Of a DNA stretch of 64,000 nt, positions 16,909-25,019 are shown one piece after another. Numbering within the stretch: the stretch's first letter is position 1; every line of letters starts with the position of its first letter. Location: the NCBI RefSeq assembly GCF_020035535.1, contig NZ_CP083349.1, positions 2,480,001 through 2,544,000 of the forward strand, in the 5' to 3' direction. The position numbers were made by a program, and so were the translations under genes. The notes under the pieces were generated by a model, which saw only the letters and a program-made list of their open reading frames with translations, ran no database searches and had not been told where the DNA came from. The DNA is from Ensifer adhaerens (lineage in GTDB: Bacteria; Pseudomonadota; Alphaproteobacteria; Rhizobiales; Rhizobiaceae).

Positions 16909-18284
16909 CTCGCCTCCTGCAGGGTCAAGGTCGGCAGCGGCCGGACGAACTGCCCGACGCCGGGCTCGGAGAGAACCTGTCGGCCATCGAAGGCGAGCTT
17001 GCCACGCAGATAGGTCGCAGCCACCCGCCAGGGCAGCTTGATGCCATTATAGGGCGACCAGCCGACGACGTTGTGACCGCTCTCGGCCGCATCATAGACA
17101 TAGGGCTCCGGCGTCATGACGATGATGTCGGCATCCTTGCCGGCCTCCAGCGCGCCCTTTTTATGGTCGAGGCGGAAATGCCGTGCCGGGTTCAACGTCA
17201 TCAGCTCCGCTGCCCGCGTCAGCGGGATGCCGCGTTCGAGCGCCCCTTTGACGAAGAGCGGCACCATGACTTCGAGCCCTGGCACGCCCGACGCATTCGC
17301 CAGCATGTCCGGATTGGTCTTGCGATCCTCCGACCAACTGACGTGATCGGTCGAAACCATCGTCACCGTACCGTCGGCGATGTGCCGCCAGAGCTTTTCT
17401 ACCTCGGCGCGCGGCCGGATCGGCGGGTTGATCTTGGCCTTGCCGCCGAGACGGCGGACGTCGGTTTCTTCGTCGAGCGTCAGGTAGTGGATGCAGCACT
17501 CGATCGTCGCCTTGTAGCCCTGGGCGCGATAGGCGGCGGCAATCTGATAGCCGCGGCCGAGCGAGCAATGCACCACATGCGCCGGGCAGCCGGTGGCAGC
17601 GCCCGTTTCATAGATCTGGTTGGTGGCAAGCAGTTCCGTCAGCGACGGGCGCGACAGCCCATGGGCCCGGTAGTCGGTAATGCCTGCTGCCTTGACCTTC
17701 TCGATCGCCGCACGCACCGCCTCGTCATCCTCGTTGTGTACGCCGGCCGACAGCCCGGTTGGCGCGATCGCGCGGAAACAGTCTTCGAGCAATGCTGCCG
17801 GAATGCGGGGAAAACGTTTCGGATCAGTGCCAAAGGTCGAAAACTTGAAGGCAGCAACACCGCCCTCCACCATTTCGAGAATACGCGCCGGTCCCTCCTC
17901 CGGATCGATAGTGCCATAGAGCGCGAAATCGACGCGCGCCTGCGGTCCCGCATGGTCGATCTTGCGGCGCAATGCCTCGGCCGAACAAACGAGATTGCCC
18001 TCGTCATAGGGCATATCGACGATGGTGGTGACGCCGCCGGCCGCCGCCGAGCGGGTCGACCAGATGAAATCTTCCTGGTTCCTCTGCGACAGCGAATGCA
18101 CCTGCGCATCGACGGCGCCCGGCAGGATCAGCGCGTTGCCGAGATCATGCCGCTCGCGCGCGGCAGGTGCAGCACCCTGCCCGACATGCACCACCTTGCC
18201 GTCGCGCACCGCCACGTGGCCGCCCTCGACGATCCTTTCGGGGAGAACAACGGTGCCTTTCAGAACGAGATCGAAGTCGGACAT
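16905..18284 (-). CDS. Cyclic amidohydrolase (hydantoinase/allantoinase family), probable hydantoin-5-propionate hydrolase
   Basis: A 459-residue TIM-barrel amidohydrolase. Expected metal ligands are seen at His63 (in PGAVDAQVHS), Lys147 (in AAFKFSTFG, the carbamylated lysine), His183 (GVHNED), His239 (VVHCS) and Asp313 (STDHVSW). The usual DxHxH motif reads DAQVH, so the first His is Gln61. It lies 18 bases after the lyase gene and overlaps the carbamoylase gene by 4 bases. Reaction class: ring opening of a cyclic ureide. With its neighbours, hydantoin-5-propionate to N-carbamoylglutamate fits best. Dihydropyrimidinase or allantoinase are alternatives without local support. Confidence 0.87.
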   Translation of the reverse strand: MSDFDLVLKGTVVLPERIVEGGHVAVRDGKVVHVGQGAAPAARERHDLGNALILPGAVDAQVHSLSQRNQEDFIWSTRSAAAGGVTTIVDMPYDEGNLVCSAEALRRKIDHAGPQARVDFALYGTIDPEEGPARILEMVEGGVAAFKFSTFGTDPKRFPRIPAALLEDCFRAIAPTGLSAGVHNEDDEAVRAAIEKVKAAGITDYRAHGLSRPSLTELLATNQIYETGAATGCPAHVVHCSLGRGYQIAAAYRAQGYKATIECCIHYLTLDEETDVRRLGGKAKINPPIRPRAEVEKLWRHIADGTVTMVSTDHVSWSEDRKTNPDMLANASGVPGLEVMVPLFVKGALERGIPLTRAAELMTLNPARHFRLDHKKGALEAGKDADIIVMTPEPYVYDAAESGHNVVGWSPYNGIKLPWRVAATYLRGKLAFDGRQVLSEPGVGQFVRPLPTLTLQEAR

Positions 18285-18302
18285 GCTGCTCTCCCAATCG
18301 GA

Positions 18303-19841
18303 TTATTTGTCGAGCGCGAAGAAGTCGTCGAACTCCGGCATGGGCGCGGAAGCGACGAAGGAGCGCAGGAGATCGTGGCAGGTGAAGGCATCCTGCAGCG
18401 CCTCGATCTCCTTCGAAAGCGGCCGATCCTTCAGATAGATCGCGCTGACGGAGCGGGTCTGGTCATAGGCCCGTTTGACGATCCCTTGCGGTTGGTCGCC
18501 GACGAGGTCGATCGCCTGCGCCGACAGCATCGCCTCGATCGCCGCCAGCTGGCGCAGATCGCGCACCTGCGTTTCCATGCGCTCGACGATCAACGGCAGG
18601 AAGGTCGCCTCCTCTTCGAGACCGCCGGCCACCACGATCGACTGCGCCGAAAGCGGCACGGCGAGCGACTGCACGCGCATATAGAGTTCGACCGCAAGCT
18701 TCATCAGCGGCCCGAGCCCGGTTGCGACCTCCCCTGGCGCCACCAGATTGACCGAGAGATTGCGGCGGCCGCCATTCGCGAGAAGGATGCAGCGGTTCAG
18801 CACGTTGCGCGCCGCATGCGAAAAGGCGATCTGCGCCGCCTCGATGTAGAGCGTCGTTGTGAGCGGCAGCGAAGCGCCGGAGGAATGGACCTGCCCGCCG
18901 ATGACAACAGGATTGTCGTCGGAGAGATAGGTCTGCTCCACCAGCCGGCCGGCCGCAACCAGCAGCGTATCGACCACCGCGCCGAAGACCTGGGCGGTCA
19001 TGCGCAGGCTCAAGGGATCGTGGATCGCCGTCGGCACCGGCCAGTCGGAGATGCCGGACTGGCCATAGAGCCAGGAACCGACCACCGCCTCGCCGCGGGT
19101 CGAGAGCGTCGCCGCCACTCGCCAGGGATCGGCAGACGCCCCGAGCGCTTGGGACGACATGACCCCGGTGACGAGCAGCACGCGGATGGCGGAGGCTGCC
19201 TCGCGCAGCACATTGGCCGCAGCCGAAAAGGCGATGGCGTTAACGCTGAGGGCTGCCAGCGCGTCGCGCGGCTGCATCACGAAAGGCTCCAGGCCGGCTT
19301 CGGCAAGGGCCGTCTCGGCCGAGACGAGCCGTCCCTGGTAGTAGGCCTCGCCGACGCCCGTCAGCACGGAGGCGATCTGGCCCATCAGGCCGATATCGGC
19401 GCAGCCCATGGAGCCGTGGCGGCGTACCGCCGGAATGATGTCGTGTTCGGTGAGCGCCAGAAACGCCCGGATCAGATCCGGGCTGCAGCCCGTGTGGCCG
19501 CGCATGGCCGTGTTGACACGGATGGCGATCGCCATGCGCACGATCGCCGGCGCGAAGAACTCGCCGGTACCGAAGTGGTGCGCCCTGACCAGCGAGTTGT
19601 TGAATTCTGCCAGATCACCAGCGGTCCAGAGCCGGTCCTTCATGGAGCCGACGCCGGTGTTGGAGCCGTAGACCGGCAGTCCCATTGCGATGCGGTCGGC
19701 GATCACCTTGTGGGCGGCAGCAACGCGCTCCATGCCGCTATCATCCGCCACTGGTCGGCCCCTTCCCGCGCCGATCTCCTGGAGCGTCGCGAAATCGAGC
19801 GGTTTCCCGCAGAGAACGATGGTTTTGACCTGTTGCAGCAT
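18303..19841 (-). CDS. Aromatic amino acid lyase homologue without MIO triad; probable ergothionase
   Basis: A 512-residue protein of the histidine/phenylalanine ammonia-lyase fold and the first gene of the operon. Family marks are PVYGSNTGVG with the catalytic-loop Tyr58, NNSLVRAHHFGTGE, HDPLSLRMTAQVFG (the conserved Arg) and DDNPVV. The Ala-Ser-Gly triad that cyclises to the MIO cofactor is absent: the segment reads GSMGCADIGLM (residues 143-153), with Cys-Ala-Asp in its place. Ergothionase, which eliminates trimethylamine from ergothioneine, is reported to work without MIO because its leaving group is already cationic. This fits the desulfurase, hydantoinase and carbamoylase genes downstream. 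ATG 19841 follows GGAAAGG; a longer frame to 20015 would use up the divergent promoter. Hercynine or another betaine could be the substrate instead. Confidence 0.82.
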   Translation of the reverse strand: MLQQVKTIVLCGKPLDFATLQEIGAGRGRPVADDSGMERVAAAHKVIADRIAMGLPVYGSNTGVGSMKDRLWTAGDLAEFNNSLVRAHHFGTGEFFAPAIVRMAIAIRVNTAMRGHTGCSPDLIRAFLALTEHDIIPAVRRHGSMGCADIGLMGQIASVLTGVGEAYYQGRLVSAETALAEAGLEPFVMQPRDALAALSVNAIAFSAAANVLREAASAIRVLLVTGVMSSQALGASADPWRVAATLSTRGEAVVGSWLYGQSGISDWPVPTAIHDPLSLRMTAQVFGAVVDTLLVAAGRLVEQTYLSDDNPVVIGGQVHSSGASLPLTTTLYIEAAQIAFSHAARNVLNRCILLANGGRRNLSVNLVAPGEVATGLGPLMKLAVELYMRVQSLAVPLSAQSIVVAGGLEEEATFLPLIVERMETQVRDLRQLAAIEAMLSAQAIDLVGDQPQGIVKRAYDQTRSVSAIYLKDRPLSKEIEALQDAFTCHDLLRSFVASAPMPEFDDFFALDK

Positions 19842-20118
19842 GCCGATACGAACCTTTCCGCGTGGCGCGCCTCGCCATCGAGACTGCACGCGGATGCCTG
19901 GATTTTCACGCAACCGCCGCTCGTAAACGCCCGGATGCCTGCTGCATGCTATGCGCTTATCGCCCGCACGTGCTATATCCCAAATCTGGAACGGGCGATG
20001 CCAGATATCGAACATACCTTGGGCGCACGCGGCCTGTCGTGATCGATTCTAAAATTAATGCGGAATGCGGGTGAAAACCACGCACACTGTTCCCACCCCG
20101 CTCCGAAAGGACCGTTGA
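19842..20118. promoter_or_regulatory. Divergent promoter region with LysR-type dyad and direct repeats
   Basis: This 277-base region separates the lyase operon from the LysR-type gene. It holds ATCTGG (19984-19989) and CCAGAT (20001-20006), a perfect dyad with an 11-base centre, the layout expected for a LysR-type recognition site. CGGATGCCTG occurs twice in the same orientation (19891-19900 and 19932-19941), 41 bases apart, close to four helical turns. Both fit control of the operon by the adjacent regulator. No clear -35/-10 pair was identified. Confidence 0.5.
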
Positions 20119-21342
20119 ATGGATTTGGCAACGATCGTGATTGTCGATGCGGTGCTCCGCGAGGGCGGCATCCGCGCCGCTGCCGCCGTTTGCGGGCGGG
20201 CACCGTCAAGCGTCAGCGCCGCGGTCAAGCGCTTCGAGCAGGCCGTCTCGATGCCGCTCTTCCGGCGGGAGGGAACCGTTGTCGTGCTGACATTGGAAGC
20301 CCGTGCCCGCACATCCGATATCCGCGAGGCAACTGCGAAGATCGCCGCGATCCTGGAGGCGGCAGGAAAGGAGCCCGCCGCCCCTGTTCCGCCGATCGGC
20401 CTCGTCGCGCTTGACCGTTTCGTTCGGATCGCCCGCACCGGCAGCATCCGCGCCACCGCAAAGGCGCTCGCATTGGGCCAACCGCAGCTGACGCGGCAGA
20501 CCGCGGATCTCGAGCGCCATTTGAGCATCAGACTGTTCGAGCGCTCGCATGGCGGCATCCTCTGCACGGCAACCGCGGAGCGGATTATCCCGCTTGCCGA
20601 AACGTTGCTCGACATCTGGGCACGGCTGACCCACGCCTCTGCCGACCGCTTTCGCCGCGACGTCGCCACCTGGCGGCTCGGCGCCGTCATGCCGCTGGGT
20701 CCGGAAAGCGAGATCGCCCGCATGCTCGCGAGCCTGACGGCCAACTGGCACCGCACGCGCCCGCGTCAACCGCTGTTCATCTCCAGCACCACCGCCGACG
20801 ACCTGCTGGCCGGGCTCCGCAGCCGCCGCTTCGATGCCGCCTTGCTCGACGTCGCCGAGATCCCCGCGGATTGCGATGGCCGGCTGGTCTCGCAAACGCC
20901 ACTGGTGCTGGCCGGCCCGGCCGCCGCCCTTTCGGAACTCGGCGCCAACCTGCCGCGGCTGCTCGCCACCTGCCCGATCGCCGTGCCGAGCGTCAGGAGC
21001 GGCCTGCGCCGCGAGGCCGCCCGCTTCCTGGATGATACGCTCAGTGAAGCCGAACGGCGGCGCATCACCCTCGTCGAGGTCGATTCCATCCCCGTGATCA
21101 TCAACCTCGTTCGCCAGCACGGCTATCTCTCGGTGTTGCCGGAATCCTCACTCGCCCGCGTGCACCTCCCACCGGCGATGATCCGTCTCGGCCCGGCCTA
21201 TCGGCAGTCGCTGACGCTCGTCTGGCCACGCGGAACGCTTGCCGGCGAGATCGGCGAGCTGATGGTTGCGATGATGAAGATGAGCGCCGAGACCAGGCCG
21301 GCATCGGATTCAATTCCTGATCATCCCCCGACAAGCGCCTGA
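20119..21342 (+). CDS. LysR-type regulator with two tandem N-terminal HTH domains
   Basis: A 407-residue regulator, about 100 longer than a usual LysR protein. A first LysR-like winged helix-turn-helix spans residues 3-62 (REGGIRAAAAVCGRAPSSVS, then KRFEQAVSMPLFRR). After a linker a second spans 95-155 (LDRFVRIARTGSIRATAKAL, then LERHLSIRLFERS). The effector-binding domain follows from about residue 175 (WRLGAVMPLG ... LVEVDSIPVIINLV). It is divergent from the lyase operon and is the obvious candidate to control it. The first HTH has a less canonical recognition helix, so it may bind weakly or serve in dimerisation. ATG 20119 follows GAAAGGACC. Confidence 0.88.
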   Translation: MDLATIVIVDAVLREGGIRAAAAVCGRAPSSVSAAVKRFEQAVSMPLFRREGTVVVLTLEARARTSDIREATAKIAAILEAAGKEPAAPVPPIGLVALDRFVRIARTGSIRATAKALALGQPQLTRQTADLERHLSIRLFERSHGGILCTATAERIIPLAETLLDIWARLTHASADRFRRDVATWRLGAVMPLGPESEIARMLASLTANWHRTRPRQPLFISSTTADDLLAGLRSRRFDAALLDVAEIPADCDGRLVSQTPLVLAGPAAALSELGANLPRLLATCPIAVPSVRSGLRREAARFLDDTLSEAERRRITLVEVDSIPVIINLVRQHGYLSVLPESSLARVHLPPAMIRLGPAYRQSLTLVWPRGTLAGEIGELMVAMMKMSAETRPASDSIPDHPPTSA

Positions 21343-21386
21343 AACGACTCTGACTTTCCCGCTTGAATCAGCACTTGAAGAGGCGC

Positions 21387-22358
21387 TCAGCTTTTCAGCT
21401 TCAGACGTCTGCGCGTCTCGCTCGGGCTTTCGCGGTAATGCGCCCGGTAGCTTCGCGAGAAGGAAGACGACGAGTTGAAGCCCGAGATCGCGGCGATGTC
21501 TGCAAATTCCAGCCGTGTCTCGATCACCTTGCGCCGCGCCGCATTGAGGCGCAGCGCCAGATAATGCTCATGCGGGGCAACGCCCATTGTGTCGCGAAAA
21601 AGATCCTGCAGGTGGCGGGTACTGACGCCGATGCGGCGGGCGAGCCTTGCGAGCGTTAGCGGCGCCTCCACCGTCTCCTCCATCAGCTTGACGGCAGCAC
21701 CCACGCGCGGATCGAGGATGCGCATGTTGCCGATCGCGGGCATCTGCAGGAGATCGCCGCGGGTGCGCTCCTGTTCGTAGATGAAGAGCCGCGAGACTTC
21801 GAGCGCCAGCGAATAGCCATGCGCCCGGCGGATCAGCTCCAGCATCAGGTCGAGCGTCGGCAGCGAGCCGCCAGTCGTAATGCGCTTGCCGTCGATGACG
21901 AAGCGCTCGCGCACCATCGTCACCTGCGGATAGCTGGTGGTGAAATCCTCGAAGTCCTCCCAGTGCGTGGTCGCCTTGAAATTGTCGAGCAGGCTGGTCT
22001 CGGCAAGCAGCCAGGAACCGGATTCGATGCCGGCCATCAGGTCGCGGTGCCGGGCGGTCTGCGAGAGCAGCATCTTCAGCTGCGAGGTGGCGCTGCGCTG
22101 CCAGTTGTAGCTTGAGAGGATGAAGAGCGGCGACGTCTCGCGCTGCGGACGGAAGATGCCGGAGACCGGAATGGGAATGCCACTCTTCGTTTCGATCGGC
22201 GCGCCGTCGGGGCTGTAGATCGTCCAGTCGTAGAGCGGTCGCCCGGCAATGCGGTTGGCCGCGCGCATCGGCTCGATGACGGAGGCAACCAGGATCAGAT
22301 TGGTCTCCGGCAGCACCAGGATATCGACATGCTGCACCTGCGAAACGTCCTGATCCAT
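21387..22358 (-). CDS. cdhR: GlxA-family AraC-type regulator, probable carnitine regulator (CdhR-like)
   Basis: A 323-residue regulator with an N-terminal DJ-1/PfpI-like domain (HVDILVLPETNL ... IESGSWLLAE) and a C-terminal AraC HTH pair (LARLARRIGVSTRHLQDLFR, then ADIAAISGFNSSSSFSRSYR). The start is ATG 22358 with GGAG upstream; a GTG at 22382 is possible. It is divergent from the carnitine genes, the arrangement known for CdhR in Pseudomonas, where the regulator senses carnitine. It lies convergent with, and 45 bases from, the LysR-type gene. Name by family and context, not by direct proof. Confidence 0.82.
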   Translation of the reverse strand: MDQDVSQVQHVDILVLPETNLILVASVIEPMRAANRIAGRPLYDWTIYSPDGAPIETKSGIPIPVSGIFRPQRETSPLFILSSYNWQRSATSQLKMLLSQTARHRDLMAGIESGSWLLAETSLLDNFKATTHWEDFEDFTTSYPQVTMVRERFVIDGKRITTGGSLPTLDLMLELIRRAHGYSLALEVSRLFIYEQERTRGDLLQMPAIGNMRILDPRVGAAVKLMEETVEAPLTLARLARRIGVSTRHLQDLFRDTMGVAPHEHYLALRLNAARRKVIETRLEFADIAAISGFNSSSSFSRSYRAHYRESPSETRRRLKLKS

Positions 22359-22381
22359 GCCCAAACTTCTCCGCGTTGTCA

Positions 22382-22411
22382 CCGATAATGTATAGGATGG
22401 ATCCGATAATG
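22382..22411 (+). promoter_or_regulatory. CCGATAATG direct repeat in carnitine promoter region
   Basis: CCGATAATG occurs at 22382-22390 and 22403-22411, same orientation, 21 bases apart (two helical turns), between the GlxA-type regulator and the beta-keto acid cleavage gene. Two in-phase direct half-sites are typical of AraC-family targets, so this is the best candidate operator for the carnitine genes. Confidence 0.5.
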
Positions 22412-22466
22412 AAAAGCAGAACGACCCTTCTTGGCTCGTAATGGGGTCAATAAAAGGGAGACAGCA

Positions 22467-23369
22467 ATGCCGCTCAGCATGAACCGCGAGGTATTCGTCA
22501 CCTGTGCCGTCACCGGCTCGGGAGACACCGTTTCAAAGTCCAGCCATGTTCCGATCACTCCGAAACAGATCGCCGAAGCGGCGGTCGAGGCGGCCAAGGC
22601 CGGCGCTGCCGTGGTCCACTGCCACGTCCGCGATCCGGAGACCGGAGCCCCTGCCCGCAGGCTCGATCTCTACAAGGAAGTAACCGACCGTATCCGCTCT
22701 GCCGATGTCGACATGGTGCTGAACCTGACCGCCGGCATGGGCGGCGACCTCATCTTCGGCAACGTCGAAAGTCCGCTCCCGCTCAACGAGAAAGGCACCG
22801 ACATGGCCGGCGCCACCGAGCGTGTCGCGCATGTGGCCGAATGCCTGCCGGAAATCTGCACGCTCGACTGCGGCACCATGAACTTCTCGCTTGGCGATTA
22901 TGTCATGACCAACACGCCGTCGATGCTGCGCGAAATGGCCCGCCAGATGACCGCGCTCGGCGTCCGTCCCGAAATCGAGGCTTTCGACACCGGCCATCTC
23001 TGGTTTGCCAAGCAGCTCGTCGAGGAAGGCCTGATCGAGGATCCGGTCCTGATCCAGCTCTGCATGGGCATCCCGTGGGGCGCGCCTGACGACCTCAACA
23101 CCTTCATGGCCATGGTCAACAACGTGCCTGCCAACTGGACCTTCTCGGCCTTTTCCATCGGTCGCAATGCGCTTGCCTATCCGGCGGCAGCGGTCCTTGC
23201 CGGCGGCAACGTTCGCGTCGGCCTTGAGGACAACCTCTATATCGGCAAGGGCCAGCTCGCGACCAACGGCCAGCTCGTCGAAAAGGCCGTCGGCGTCATC
23301 GAGGGCATGGGCGCCAAGATCATAGGGCCGAAGGAGGTCCGCGAGAAACTGAAGCTGACGAAGCGCTGA
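22467..23369 (+). CDS. cdhC: 3-dehydrocarnitine cleavage enzyme (BKACE family)
   Basis: A 300-residue TIM-barrel zinc enzyme of the beta-keto acid cleavage (DUF849) family. The metal motif is VHCHVRD (about residues 48-54), and later marks are GDYVMTN, EAFDTGHLW, MGIPWGAP and VRVGLEDN. ATG 22467 follows AAGGGAG. It sits 17 bases before the carnitine dehydrogenase-thioesterase gene. Known pathway in Pseudomonas and Sinorhizobium: 3-dehydrocarnitine plus acetyl-CoA gives betainyl-CoA plus acetoacetate. The neighbour then cleaves the thioester to glycine betaine. Family and context agree well. Confidence 0.88.
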   Translation: MPLSMNREVFVTCAVTGSGDTVSKSSHVPITPKQIAEAAVEAAKAGAAVVHCHVRDPETGAPARRLDLYKEVTDRIRSADVDMVLNLTAGMGGDLIFGNVESPLPLNEKGTDMAGATERVAHVAECLPEICTLDCGTMNFSLGDYVMTNTPSMLREMARQMTALGVRPEIEAFDTGHLWFAKQLVEEGLIEDPVLIQLCMGIPWGAPDDLNTFMAMVNNVPANWTFSAFSIGRNALAYPAAAVLAGGNVRVGLEDNLYIGKGQLATNGQLVEKAVGVIEGMGAKIIGPKEVREKLKLTKR

Positions 23370-23386
23370 GCAGGGACAGAACAATC

Positions 23387-24880
23387 ATGAGCTTTATCAC
23401 CAAAGCAGCTTGTGTCGGCGGCGGCGTCATCGGTGGCGCCTGGGTGGCGCGTTTCGCGCTTGCCGGCATCGACGTGAAGATCTTCGATCCGCATCCGGAA
23501 GCCGAGCGCATCATCGGCGAAGTCATGGCCAATGCCGAGCGCGCCTATGCGATGCTGACGATGGCGCCGCTGCCGCCGAAGGGCAAACTGACCTTCTGCA
23601 AGAGCATTGAGGAAGCCGTACAGGACGCTGATTGGATTCAGGAAAGCGTGCCGGAACGGCTGGAGCTGAAGCGCGGCGTCATCACCAAGATCGATGCGGC
23701 GGCGCGCCCCGATGCGCTGATCGGCTCCTCCACCTCGGGCCTGCTGCCCTCCGATCTCCAGGCCGAGATGCACCACCCGGAACGCATGTTCGTGGCGCAT
23801 CCCTATAACCCCGTCTACCTGCTGCCGCTCGTCGAGCTCGTCGGCGGCAAGAAGACGACCAAGGCGACGATCGAACGCGCCATGCAGGGCGTCGAGCAGA
23901 TCGGCATGAAGGGCGTTGTCATCGCCAAGGAGATCGAGGCTTTCGTCGGCGACCGCCTGCTCGAAGCGCTCTGGCGCGAGGCTCTGTGGCTGATCCAGGA
24001 CGACATCTGCGATACCGAAACGCTCGACAACGTCATGCGTTACTCCTTCGGCATGCGCTGGGCGCAGATGGGCCTGTTCGAGACCTATCGTATCGCCGGC
24101 GGCGAGGCCGGCATGCGCCACTTCCTCGCCCAGTTCGGCCCCTGCCTGAAATGGCCCTGGACGAAGTTCACCGACGTCGTCGACCTCGACGATGCACTGG
24201 TCGAAAAGATCGGCGCCCAGTCGGACGCGCAGGCCGCCGGCCGCTCGATCCGCGAGCTCGAACGCATCCGCGACGAAAACCTCGTCGGCATCATGCATGC
24301 GCTGAAATCCGGCAACGGCGGCGAAGGCTGGGGGGCCGGCAAGCTGCTCGCCGACTTCGAGGCCAAGCTCTGGGCAAACGCCAAGAAGCCGGAAGCCGAT
24401 CTCGGCGACGTCAAGCCGCTGCACATCCTCGACACCAAGGTCAGTGCTGCCTGGGTCGATTACAACGGCCACATGACCGAGCACCGCTATCTGCAGGTCT
24501 TCGGCGACACCTCCGACGGCGTGCTGCGCCTGATCGGCGTCGACCTCGAATATGTCCGCGACGGTCACAGCTACTACACGGTCGAGACCCACATCCGGAA
24601 CCTTGGCGAAGCCAAGCTCGGCGAGGCGCTCTATTCGACCTGCCAGATCCTGTCATCGGACGAAAAGCGCCTGCACATCTTCTCGACGATCTACAACGCC
24701 GCGACCAACGAGGCCGTCGCCACTGCCGAGCAGATGATGCTGCATGTCGACAGCAAGGCCGGCAAGTCGGTCGCCGCGCCTGAGAAGGTGCTGAGCAAGC
24801 TCCGCGCGATCACCGAAGCCCATGCAAAGCTGCCGACGCCAGAAGGCGCTGGCCGCTTCGTCGGCCAGAAGCGCGCCTGA
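23387..24880 (+). CDS. lcdH: L-carnitine dehydrogenase fused to betainyl-CoA thioesterase
   Basis: A 497-residue two-domain enzyme. Residues 1-320 are a 3-hydroxyacyl-CoA dehydrogenase-type fold: an NAD-binding CVGGGVIGGAW near residue 10, then SSTSGLLPSDLQ and HPYNPVYLLPLVELVGG. From about residue 345 a hot-dog thioesterase follows (WVDYNGHMTEHRYLQVF). In Pseudomonas these are separate genes; in rhizobia such as S. meliloti the fusion is the known form. Reactions: L-carnitine to 3-dehydrocarnitine, and betainyl-CoA to glycine betaine. It acts just before and just after the BKACE enzyme encoded 17 bases upstream. Confidence 0.92.
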   Translation: MSFITKAACVGGGVIGGAWVARFALAGIDVKIFDPHPEAERIIGEVMANAERAYAMLTMAPLPPKGKLTFCKSIEEAVQDADWIQESVPERLELKRGVITKIDAAARPDALIGSSTSGLLPSDLQAEMHHPERMFVAHPYNPVYLLPLVELVGGKKTTKATIERAMQGVEQIGMKGVVIAKEIEAFVGDRLLEALWREALWLIQDDICDTETLDNVMRYSFGMRWAQMGLFETYRIAGGEAGMRHFLAQFGPCLKWPWTKFTDVVDLDDALVEKIGAQSDAQAAGRSIRELERIRDENLVGIMHALKSGNGGEGWGAGKLLADFEAKLWANAKKPEADLGDVKPLHILDTKVSAAWVDYNGHMTEHRYLQVFGDTSDGVLRLIGVDLEYVRDGHSYYTVETHIRNLGEAKLGEALYSTCQILSSDEKRLHIFSTIYNAATNEAVATAEQMMLHVDSKAGKSVAAPEKVLSKLRAITEAHAKLPTPEGAGRFVGQKRA

Positions 24881-25019
24881 CCGCAACAATAGCAGGCCAG
24901 CGACAACAGGCAGCTTCGCCCTTCGGCGGAGCCGCAAACCGCAGCTGAAGGACGCTTGAGGAGGCGGCCATCGTTTGCGGCACCGCCGTCAGCGGCGCGA
25001 AAACGAGGGGAACAACACA

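Noticed and set aside
17073..20042. 989-residue plus-strand frame across the hydantoinase and lyase genes
   Set aside because: It is the antisense of two well-supported genes, rich in Arg/His/Asp with no domain; a shadow of codon bias.
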